Source: Asterella californica (taxonomy: Eukaryota > Streptophyta > Marchantiopsida > Marchantiales > Aytoniaceae). Taken from it: a stretch of 64,000 bases of DNA. The first letter of the stretch is position 1; each line of letters starts with the position of its first letter. Location: contig JAYKYS010000001.1 of NCBI GenBank assembly GCA_036924285.1, forward strand, positions 13,851,501 through 13,915,500. The letters are read 5' to 3'. The notes below the pieces were generated by a model. The model was given only the letters and a program-made list of their open reading frames with translations, was not told the DNA's origin and searched no databases. The position numbers were made by a program, and so were the translations under genes. Below, piece by piece: positions 55,660 through 64,000 of this stretch.

Positions 55660-57282
55660 TCATCCTATACATGTAGCCTCGAGAGCATCCATCCACTCTC
55701 CTTCGTCCTCAGCATGTCTGTCCTTGATGATGCCAATGATGACATCATGGACTCTCCTTGTAGCTGCATCCAAGACCTCTCGTGATAGGAACCCAACATG
55801 TGCATCTCGAATACGCTCCTCCCAACCTCCCTTCACATCCATCGTCGTCATATCTGCATCTGGTAGTTGTTTGTCAGCAATCAGATCACCCACGTCCGCT
55901 GTCTGCACCTCAACCATCTCCTCCGGTTGTGAAGGATTGCTCTCCATTGCCTGTTCAGGAAGAATAGTTTCCTGTTGAATCCTATCCTCTTGAACTAGCC
56001 TCCCTGAAGAAGTATCTTGTTGGTCCTTCTTCTCGCACTGCATCGTGGATGCAGTATCCAACCTGAGCTCGTTTAGATCCTCGTACTCATCCAAACCATC
56101 TCTATGGAGATCATGCTCAATCTCCTCCACCTTAGCACCATAACTTGTAGCTTCGATAGCTACAACTGCATGTGTCGCAAGATAATCATCCACAAACTTC
56201 TTCATCCCTCCTTTACCAACGTTGGCTTGAAGGAGAGTATCCGAACTTCTGAATGCTACCTTTCCATCCTCCCAAGAAATAACCTCACGTTGCAAAGACT
56301 CTGCAAAATCGATGCAATTGTCCTGTTGATGATCAATACCATCACACCACACGCACTGATGTACCCAAGCTGGTTTGGGTACAAGCACCATCTCAGTCGA
56401 TGATATCTTATCCTCCAACCTAGTAACCTTAGCTTGCAAATCTTGCATCTTTTGCTGTAGGTCCTCGATGGCTGGATCCTTCTCCTCTACAACCACAACT
56501 GGATGTTGAACCTCAGATACTACCTGAACCGGTGTGGTAGTCAGTGATACATGTGTCAACCTTGTAACCCTTTCCCTTGTCTGTCTCCGGACAAGAAGTT
56601 CAACCGCTTCATGCACAACCTCCCAATTCCTTGTTAACCCATCTTCTTCCTCCGCATCCTCCAGAAGTAGCTCCAACTGTTCCTGCCATGGTTCATCTGC
56701 AGCTTGAAGAAACAGCTCTGTCTTGTAGCTCTCCAAGGTAAGCTTGTCTACTCGAGGTAGTTGAGAGAATTGTCTCTCGAACTCCCTTAACAGCTCTGTA
56801 GGCTGTAAACCCTTGCTGGATCCGTTGACCCATCCCAAAAAAGATTTCTTGGTTACTCGATTTGAGTTTCCCAAGAAATACTCCTCCATCAGTGCATGTG
56901 AAAATGTATCCCAGTTCATCCCAAAACGCTTTGCTAGACCCTTCACATGCTCCCTTATCTCAGGCACTGCAGCGAGTTCGAACGTCTCGATCATCTCCTT
57001 CTCCGGTACCTGATCCAAATCCATCTCCGTCTTGTAACATCTCAAGTACTCAGAGATGTCTCTCCCACCAAAAAGATCAAACTTGTCGATCACCCTTCCA
57101 AGCGCCTTCTTCCCCAAAGCTTCCTTTTGTTGGTTCTCTTGCTCTTGTCGCATAAACAAAGTGAAGGCTTGAAACAAACGTGCAGTTGCTGCATCCAACT
57201 GCATCCCTAGTATACCCTCTGATCCGTCCATCCCATCCATAGTCATGGCTCGTCCCATCGTCCCATCCTCCCATGATCCCAA
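55660..57282 (-). CDS. Element D Gag (540 aa)
   Basis: This intact frame starts at ATG 57,282 (MGSWEDGTMGRAM), 147 bp inside the 5' LTR. Residues about 60-200 form the Gag core: KFDLFGGRDISEYLRCYKTE, FELAAVPEIREHVKGLAKRF, EEYFLGNSNRVTKKSFLGWV and RQFSQLPRVDKLTLESYKTE. A coiled coil lies at about 270-298 (IEDLQQKMQDLQAKVTRLED). A CCHC knuckle is at 310-323 (CVWCDGIDHQQDNC). The C-terminal third is acidic and Gln/Glu-rich. The complex C gag fragment (33888-34530) is a relative. Gag would package the D RNA into particles. With no stop or frameshift it could still be expressed. Confidence 0.88.
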   Translation of the reverse strand: MGSWEDGTMGRAMTMDGMDGSEGILGMQLDAATARLFQAFTLFMRQEQENQQKEALGKKALGRVIDKFDLFGGRDISEYLRCYKTEMDLDQVPEKEMIETFELAAVPEIREHVKGLAKRFGMNWDTFSHALMEEYFLGNSNRVTKKSFLGWVNGSSKGLQPTELLREFERQFSQLPRVDKLTLESYKTELFLQAADEPWQEQLELLLEDAEEEDGLTRNWEVVHEAVELLVRRQTRERVTRLTHVSLTTTPVQVVSEVQHPVVVVEEKDPAIEDLQQKMQDLQAKVTRLEDKISSTEMVLVPKPAWVHQCVWCDGIDHQQDNCIDFAESLQREVISWEDGKVAFRSSDTLLQANVGKGGMKKFVDDYLATHAVVAIEATSYGAKVEEIEHDLHRDGLDEYEDLNELRLDTASTMQCEKKDQQDTSSGRLVQEDRIQQETILPEQAMESNPSQPEEMVEVQTADVGDLIADKQLPDADMTTMDVKGGWEERIRDAHVGFLSREVLDAATRRVHDVIIGIIKDRHAEDEGEWMDALEATCIG

Positions 57283-57429
57283 CCGTCTACAAATCCATCA
57301 TCCCAGGTCCACAACAGCCTCCCGAACAACCAAACCCATCTTCATCCTCGTTCATGATTGCTGATCTCTTCTTTCCAGTTCTGACACACAAATATCTCCA
57401 CCCCGGACCTTCACGTCGAGTTCACCACC
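57283..57429 (-). other. Element D 5' leader with unassigned primer site
   Basis: Directly after the LTR the minus strand reads GGTGGTGAACTCGACG. A TGG within this could begin the primer-binding site, but no tRNA was matched. Confidence 0.4.
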
Positions 57430-59452
57430 GTATCGTGTCGGATATTGCGTGAAGGATGTCCAGGAAAACGCGAGGTTCCTGGCAGTGGATATGTTGTGTG
57501 CTGAAACAGAGACAAGACAGAGAAAAAACAACCACGAAAGCGAATGCTGCGATATATACCACTCCCAAATGTATGTACACTGCCGGCTCTTTCTCTTAAG
57601 AGCACAGAACTGAAAACCAGACCAGAGCAGTCTGTAACCTGCTTCAAAAGCCCTTGAAAACAACCCTTGAATCACAACCTTGACCCGAAAACACCGAAGC
57701 GTAGCTCAAAGCAAGAGAAACTTCCCTTTGCTAACAAACAGAGCCACAACAGTATCACACGATCCAAACCCAAGTCCAAATCACATCCATGTACAAGTTC
57801 TTAGCTAAAGCTAGCTATCACAAGCTGTGTACAACCAACCAGAACTCTAACGAACTCAAAAGAGCAAAACCCGTAGCGAAGAAACCGAAAAAGGCCTATC
57901 TGTGGACTTCCTCCTTTCGCTGAACGGACTTCAGATGTCGATAGGGTCTCCTCCGCTGACTCCGTTAACCCAAGAAACCTTCAGATCCGACTCCCAACAG
58001 CCGAGATATCGCCGATTTTTGGTCGCAGGTGACCGAATCTCCAAAAACTCCTCCCTGCGGCTTAAAATCGCTCACATCGCACAAACGGATCGTCCAAACT
58101 GATATCCGTCTTCGCTGGCAGATAGATCTAGCTACCCTGAACCCAACGAGACTCCAAACAAGTCGTTTGGAGTTCCCCTTGCAAAACCACGCAAGAAATT
58201 TGGTCGCAGGTTGCAAAAAACTGACGTAAATCGGCTCCCTACGGCTCAAACTCGCTCACCACACCCAAACCAACAATCCAATCTGCACACGGTCTTCTCC
58301 TATGAGTAGATGAAGACTCCCTGATCGCGTAGGCACCAAGAACGAAGAGCTTGGCTCACCGATCGCGAAGAACAGCCCAACCTCAGGTCGCAGGTGAACG
58401 AAAATCTGATGTAAGCGCTTCCCTGCGAGCCAATTTCACTCAGAACTTCCAAACCGCCCGATGAAAACTGGTATCGTCTTCAATTTCCTGTAGAACTCGG
58501 TGTTCTGATCACGTTGGATCCAAGGACAGCAAGTTTGGACTCCGGAACGGCCCGAACGGTCCAACTCTCCTTCACAGGTAACTGAAAACTCCAAATCTGC
58601 TTCCTGCGTCTCAATTTCACTCAGTACGCACTCCCTGATCCATCTCTTCCCAAACCGTTTGAACCAGTGCGTAGCCTGCACAGATCTGAACCCAACGACG
58701 CCTTGCGCGTTTGCATTGGACTTCCAAATCTCCCGCACCGTCCGTTGACAGGTCGCAGACGCAAGCAAGCCTCTTAAGCAGCCCCCTTGTTATAGTCTGT
58801 ACGTACGAAGTTCAACCCTCAATAATAAGAAGCAGGCCCCTTGCGTGTTTGATATAACGCCTGAAGCCCTAAATACCCAGTCAGCAAGTAACTAGGGGTC
58901 TAGCTTGATTTTACCTTTTTCCGAATCGCATAACTTCTTCTCTAGATGTCCAAACGAAATAAACAAGATGCCCATGGAAAGCTGACAACGAGCTCTATCC
59001 ATCTATGCAATAAAAGTAAAGATCCGAAGTTGCGCCAAAAGCTCGTAAGCTGGGGCCTAGCTTGTTTTCTCCATCTTTCGAGTCCTGTAACTCCTTCACT
59101 ATGCGTCCAAACGAAGTAGACAAAGTGCCTATGGAATGCTGACAAGGAGCTCTATCCACTGGTGCGATAAGAACGAAGATCCGAAGTGGTGCCAAAAACC
59201 CGTAAGCTGGGGCCTAGCTTATTTTCTCCATCTTTCGAGTCCTGTAACTTCTCCACTAGGCGTCCAAACGAAGTAGACAAAGTGCCTTTGGAAAGCTGAC
59301 AATGAGCTCTACACATCTATGCGATGAAAATGGAGATCTGAGATTGTGCCAAAATCCGTAAGCTGGGGCCTAGCTTGTCTTCTCATGAGTGTCTTTGGAG
59401 CGACAAGCATCGAAGTTTGTATTTCAGGTACGAGCCGGTCCACGACACGACA
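57430..59452 (-). repeat. 5' LTR of element D (2,023 bp)
   Basis: It has the same length as 52941-54963 with only scattered substitutions. It would contain the element's promoter. No TATA box was assigned. Confidence 0.93.
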
Positions 59453-59457
59453 GCGAA

Positions 59458-62400
59458 GAACTGTCTATCATGTGTCTCCTCTCTAATGTGTCTAGTCTGC
59501 CTGCACCATAAGATCGATGTGTGTGTGCAGTAGCTACAGAACTCTATTTCTTACTCTTTGATCCTACTTATGTCACTGCCATGAGAAACAGAGGAGACGA
59601 CCACCAAGGAGAGAGAGGCACTGACAGGAGGTTGCCACCCCACATGCAAGCGGTTCCCCTTCCTAATTAACCATCCACCTTGGTGCTCCTACGCTACCTA
59701 TGCTGTCACATGGTATCCTAACTAATTTTACACTGAAAACTGCCACCCTTAAGATAGCATGTTCGATCCTACTAAATTTGGAGTTGTCACTTCAGTTACT
59801 ATCTACTCTGATTGCTCATAGGCAACCTCTACTTGATCTGCTACTATCGGAGCTCCTAACGCGGCTTCTGATAAGCTAGGAAGGCCTGCATTTACCTCGG
59901 GTGTCACTCCGTGGTGCAGAGACTAACTTCCAGCGACTCTGTCTTCTTCTGGTCTTCTCCCTGTCGCAGCAAGGTGCGCAGACCGAATCCAGGTTGCAGG
60001 GGCCTCTCTTGAGTCTTCGCTCTCTTCTCCAGAAACTCCATAGCAGGCTAGATCTCGGCTGGGAAGAAAGCACCGAACTCCTCCAGTCGTCTTCCTGCGG
60101 AAGACAGGCTCATCTCCACGACTTGGTCGGAGGTCTCTACCTGATCTTCCAGAGGCAATGATGCCTCTTCCACCACTATGGCCTTCATCTTCTGCGTACG
60201 AGAAGAAGCTACTCTTCTCATCTTCCGGGGTGGAAGATTCCTCCCCATGGCAGAAGCGGTCCTCTTTACTGCGCTTCCCCGCATCGCAGTAGGTGTATCT
60301 CTTCTTCTCTTGTCTTCTGGAGTCTTCGGAAGACTCCATGGTGTTGCAGAAGCGGTCTTCTGCTCTGATCGGGTACTCAGCGGCTCTTCCTCCAGTCCGA
60401 CTCCGATCCTGAATGAATGAGGGAGGTGGACTTCCTAGGTACACTTCTAGGACCCATCTTCCTCGGCGGTGTGGCGTCTTCCGACCCACTAGACTCGTCT
60501 TCCCGCACCAGAAACGTCTTCTGTGAGAGCCGAGCCTCAGCTGCGGCATTAGAGTGGGAGGGGGAGTTGCGACTGCTGCTCGATCATCGTCTTCCGAGGT
60601 CTCCTCCTTCACCTCCTGTTGCCTTGTTGGCCCATACTCTGCCAACTGATCTCTCCTAAGATCCCCCATGGCTACGTACAAGTAGAATAAGAAAGGTGTC
60701 AAGTGTCCTCCTGCCGAGGTACCCAAGTATGCTAGCTCCGCCTGTACATAATTGTGGATGTATGCGCCTCAGTTGATGGGCACTCCTTCATCCCACACTG
60801 CTTCCAGGAACTCTACGTCCTGATCTCCTAGGTACCTCGTCTTCTGCGCTTTCCCCTTGGGAAAGAGATGCAGAAACAGCTTTGCCAGAAGTCGCTTCTT
60901 CGGCTCCCGGTAAGATTCGATCTTCCACCCATTCCTACCCTGCATGTCTTCCACAAAAAGACAAGTGGTGCTCCCAGGCACATGCCGCTCATGATCCTGG
61001 GCAAAATCTTCTTCTCAAACCAATATCCTCGGTCCTCGGATTCTAGCCTGTGGAAAGCCCTGCGCCACCAATCTTCAGTCCAGGAAGATGGTCTTCCTCG
61101 AGCTACTCCTGCCTTCGCAGATACACGGTTGCGAGGTGGTAACGCTGCCCACATCTCCTCCAGAAGTCCCTGGTCTGCGAGGTTCCAATCCCATAGGAAG
61201 AAATCGAGACCCAACTCCTTGAGGAAGGACGTGACCTCAGCCAACTCCGCTGCTGGTAACACCACCCCTCAGGGATGCATCGACATACTGGAAGACCTGT
61301 TGCACTAAGCCACACGCACTTACTATGAGCTGAAGGCTCAGTCCTTCCCAAGTACTCACAGTCTAGCTTCTACTTCTCAGAAGACGAAACTAGTCTTCTA
61401 GAAGACAACTACTCCGTCTTCCGGGATTCTAACAGTATTTCCTAGATAGCTCTCGTCTTCCGAGCTATATCTAAACAATCCTATCTAAGCAAGGCCTCGC
61501 ATGGATTACCAAGAAGACAACCCACCTTGCATTACATCCTACTTCCTATCAGAAGATACAAGATTCGCGAAACATAAAGTGCATAACCGGTTCAGAAGAT
61601 GATTGCGGATTCCTGCGGTGACAGTGGTCTCTGGGAAGACACCCGGGACAGTTTTCGATTCAATGTCTTTCTCGGAAGACCTCCCGAAGTCAGGCTTCCC
61701 TTCACTTGTCTCACCTATCTTTGTCTTCCTACGTGCAATCTATCCTCACAACAGACTCAAGACAATTGCACTCTGTTCTTCTGACTTCTCACCTCTCATA
61801 CGCACTCAGAAGAAACTTGCTGCTCGGTGGGAAGACAGGACCCTCGACCCTTCTCTCCAGATTCTACCAGCAAGTCTTCTCACGACTCTCTCCTAAGTTT
61901 GGGAAGAAGAAGGAACGGCTGCTATGGGTCGGACAGAAGAGACCTGAAATGGACCCTCACGTCTTCTTGCTCATTTTGCCATCCTTTCAGTCTTCTAGTC
62001 TCTCTAGGAAGATGTGGAGTTGAGAAGCTTGGAAGACCGGGAGGCACATACCTAGTCCTCGACTTCCAACTTCTCGAAATAACAAAAGAACTCACCACAC
62101 CACTCAGGATTCGTACCAAGTCTCTCTTAACACAAAAGCAACACAAAGCCACTCTTGATACGAATTGATTACAGTCGACTTCCGAAGACAGTCTTCCGAA
62201 GACAGTCAAGTTGGAGAAGCGTCTTCCGAAGATGTTCCAATCTTCCGAAGCGTCTTTTGTTCAAGGTTTCGGGAGTAGAGAGAGAGTAGGGTAGGGAAAT
62301 TCATAGCTGGGATCGTCAATTTGAGGACAATGGGTAGGGAAGCTCGAATTGAACTCAGGAAGAAGTAGGAAAATGTCTGAAGGAAATTGGGCAGCGCTTC

Positions 62401-63230
62401 CGCACCCAATGTCACAATAGGAAAAAATAGGGATGGGGGGTAATCGATCAGGCTGCCTGCAAACAACCGGGGAAGCGCGGGGGATACCAAACAAAGGCGA
62501 GAAGCAGTGGGAAGGGGAAAGAACATTGGGAAGAACCTCTACAGTCTTCTGTCTGCTTCCCGAGTTGTCTTTGACCTTCCGTGCGCTTCTGGCTCTAGTC
62601 CCAGCTCCAATGCGACCCCACTGAGCTGCTTCCGTCGTCTGCTCTTGACTACGCCTCAATTGATTAAGCCGTCCACCTCCAATTCCACTCAGCTGCTTCC
62701 AATGTGAGCTTCCGGGAGTTTCACATGAAACGCTTTTCACTCAGTACACTTCTTGCGCTTCAGCAATTCGACCTCGCCTTCCTTCTAGCTTCTAATCGAT
62801 CCCATCCTCACTCAATTCCACCTCGCTGATTCCTCACTCGAAGCTCATCCTCTGAAATCGATCGTCTCAAGAAGCGTGCTGCTGCGGGAAGTTGGAATGT
62901 GCTAATGCGCTTCCTGTGCATCTTCCCCGCAGATTAGGGGTTTCGACCCTAGGTGACTTACCCGACCTACCTACCACCTTGGTGTTACCTAGTAGGTACA
63001 CCTACTCCTTTACCTGGAAATTCATGGTTAGGCCTTCGCGGTCACTGTCTTCCGGAAGATGGGTGTCTTCCGCCGTCTTCCCGTCTTCCGAAGACGCAAC
63101 TGAGAAGATGCTTCTCGGAAGACGGTCGTCTTCCGAAGAAGTCAACTTCTTATTAAAAAGCTCATAAGATCATCTTCCTTCTAAGGAAGCAGTAATCTTA
63201 AGTAACAACGCTTCTTCAGTTATACAAACA
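59458..63230. repeat. GAAGAC/GTCTTC-rich region, right part
   Basis: I counted more than 40 GTCTTC or GAAGAC words in about 3.3 kb (59.9-63.2 kb), where about two are expected by chance. Many are in the palindrome TCTTCCGAAGA or its variants, for example near 61,380-61,430, 62,180-62,240 and 63,045-63,140. A broken reading frame lies within it at 59923-61265. From 61,266 to 63,230 no gene was recognised. Confidence 0.65.
59923..61265 (-). pseudogene. Unrecognised broken coding region in the GAAGAC-rich element
   Basis: Three minus-strand frames read as one protein after allowing one shift near 60,975 and one TGA near 60,774. The pieces are TSFLKELGLDFFLWDWNLAD, FHRLESEDRGYWFEKKILPR, GRNGWKIESYREPKKRLLAK, LFLHLFPKGKAQKTRYLGDQ, DVEFLEAVWDEGVPIN, then GAYIHNYVQAELAYLGTSAG and LTPFLFYLYVAMGDLRRDQL. 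The last part turns acidic and low in complexity. Composition and helical pattern look like a real protein, possibly a retroelement Gag-like product. I do not recognise the family and give no function. Confidence 0.5.
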
Positions 63231-63297
63231 AGTTATTAATCTTAAAAAATTCAAAAATTCATGAATCCTGTAATTTGTGGGCACCACAAATACACAC

Positions 63298-64000
63298 GCG
63301 TAAGGTGTCCTTGGATTCAGGTATGTGCAGGCTACGCACAGGTTAAGACGGTTTGGGAAGAGACGGATCGAAAAATGTGTACTGGGAGAAATTGAGACGT
63401 AAGAAGGAGATTTGGAGATTTCAGTTATATGTGAAGGAGAGTTGGACCGTTCGGACCGTTCCATAGTCCAAACTTGTTGTCCTTGGATCCATCGAGATCA
63501 GAACATTGAGTTCTTCAAGAAATTGAAGACGATACGAAGTTTCATCAGGCGGTTAAGAGTTCTGAGTGAAATTGACTCGTACGGAAGCGCTTACGTCAGA
63601 TTTTTCATCGTCTACGACCTGAAATTGAGTTGTTCTTCGCGATCAGTGAGCCAAGCTCTTCATTCTTGGTGCCTACGCAATCAGAGAGTCTTCATCTATG
63701 CATAGGAAAATATAGTACGTAAATTGGATTGTTGGTTTGGATGTGGTGAGCGAGTTTGAGCCGCTGGGAGTCGATTTACGTCAATTTTTTGCAACCTATG
63801 ACCAAATTTCTGCGTGGTTTTGCAAAAGGAACTCCAAACGGCTTGTCTGGAGTCTTGTTGGGTTCATGGTAGCTAGATCTACCTACCAAAGAAGACGAAT
63901 ATCAGTTTAGACGATTTGTTTGTGCGGTGTGTGCGATTTTAAGCCGTAAGGAGGAGTTTTTGAAAGTTCGGTCACCTACGACCGAAAACCGGCGATATCT
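63298..64000 (+). repeat. Diverged D-type LTR fragment running off the window
   Basis: It matches the reverse complement of about 53,510-54,215 with many substitutions (landmarks TGCAGGCTACGCAC, GTTTGGGAAGAGA, GGAGAGTTGGACCGTTC). It lies in the orientation opposite to element D. The DNA just before it (TTTGTGGGCACCACA at about 63,275) resembles the DNA just before the fragment at 51,290 (TTGTGAGCACCACA). Confidence 0.8.

Larger units (their letters stand above)
52941..59452 (-). mobile_element. Element D: complete gag-only LTR retrotransposon (TR-GAG type), recent insertion
   Basis: Two 2,023-bp LTRs (52941-54963 and 57430-59452) flank 2,466 bp with a single 540-codon Gag frame and no protease, RT or integrase. 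The 5-bp target duplication GCGAA lies on both sides. By eye the LTRs differ at about 20 positions (about 1%), so this is the youngest insertion visible. A polypurine tract lies at 54964-54975. Such elements depend on pol from a related autonomous element. Confidence 0.93.

Noticed and set aside
62150..63140. CRISPR or satellite array suggested by the many TCTTCCGAAGA words
   Set aside because: Spacing is irregular and flanks differ, so it is neither a CRISPR array nor a tandem satellite.

Overview
The window looks like nuclear DNA of a streptophyte (a charophyte alga or an early-diverging land plant is my best guess). Three things point there. A spliced host gene at the left edge is an ArfGAP of the plant AGD14/AGD15 type with GT-AG introns. 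A primer-binding site for initiator tRNA-Met follows an LTR. Ty3/gypsy retrotransposons carry a C5-cytosine DNA methyltransferase (DNMT), an arrangement reported from dinoflagellates and charophytes. No species can be named from the sequence alone, and no database search was run.

Layout. 0.1-1.8 kb: five exons of the ArfGAP gene, minus strand. 1.8-6.3 kb: CpG-rich then AT-rich unassigned DNA. 6.35-8.12 kb: a non-autonomous TIR transposon with a 9-bp target duplication (Mutator-like). 8.1-13.8 kb: AT-rich DNA, short palindrome-rich repeats, a dispersed LTR-like repeat and a PHD-finger relic. 13.8-50.2 kb: four degraded copies (here MT1-MT4) of one DNMT-encoding Ty3/gypsy family, broken by younger insertions. 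MT1 (+) is split at 16,974 by a 14.9-kb chromodomain Ty3/gypsy element (Chr1, minus strand, 16,975-31,855, target duplication GTACG). Chr1 itself holds a solo LTR inside pol and a truncated second Ty3/gypsy element (Gy-N) inside its 5' LTR. MT1 resumes at 31,856 and is fused at about 32,183 to MT2 (+), which is split by a rearranged LTR element (complex C). MT3 (+) and MT4 (-) lie tail to tail, joined at 43,656/43,657. 50.2-64 kb: a tRNA/5S-like SINE candidate, LTR fragments, and a region very rich in GAAGAC/GTCTTC motifs. That region is interrupted by a young, complete, gag-only LTR element (element D, 52,941-59,452, target duplication GCGAA).

The most interesting system is the MT family. 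Reading across copies, its order is gag - zinc knuckles - protease - DNMT - [UAG] - RT - RNase H - integrase. The DNMT has the family motifs: an ELFGG-type motif I, catalytic PCQ, ENV, and a terminal LGQ-type motif X. In all three copies that contain the DNMT/RT border, the separating stop codon is UAG followed by CARYYA (CAGUCA, CAGUUA, CAAUCA), the leaky-stop context known from tobamoviruses. A UGA-CGG stop shared by MT1 and MT4 inside RT has the tobravirus-type context, and a UAG inside the DNMT is shared by MT2 and MT4. This suggests that DNMT is made with Gag in excess and RT/integrase by stop-codon readthrough. That is inference and can be tested.

Every MT copy here is damaged (frameshifts, extra stops, lost catalytic residues), so the window records a family rather than an active element. 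Element D, with two 2,023-bp LTRs about 1% different, is the most recently inserted piece and probably moved using another element's pol.
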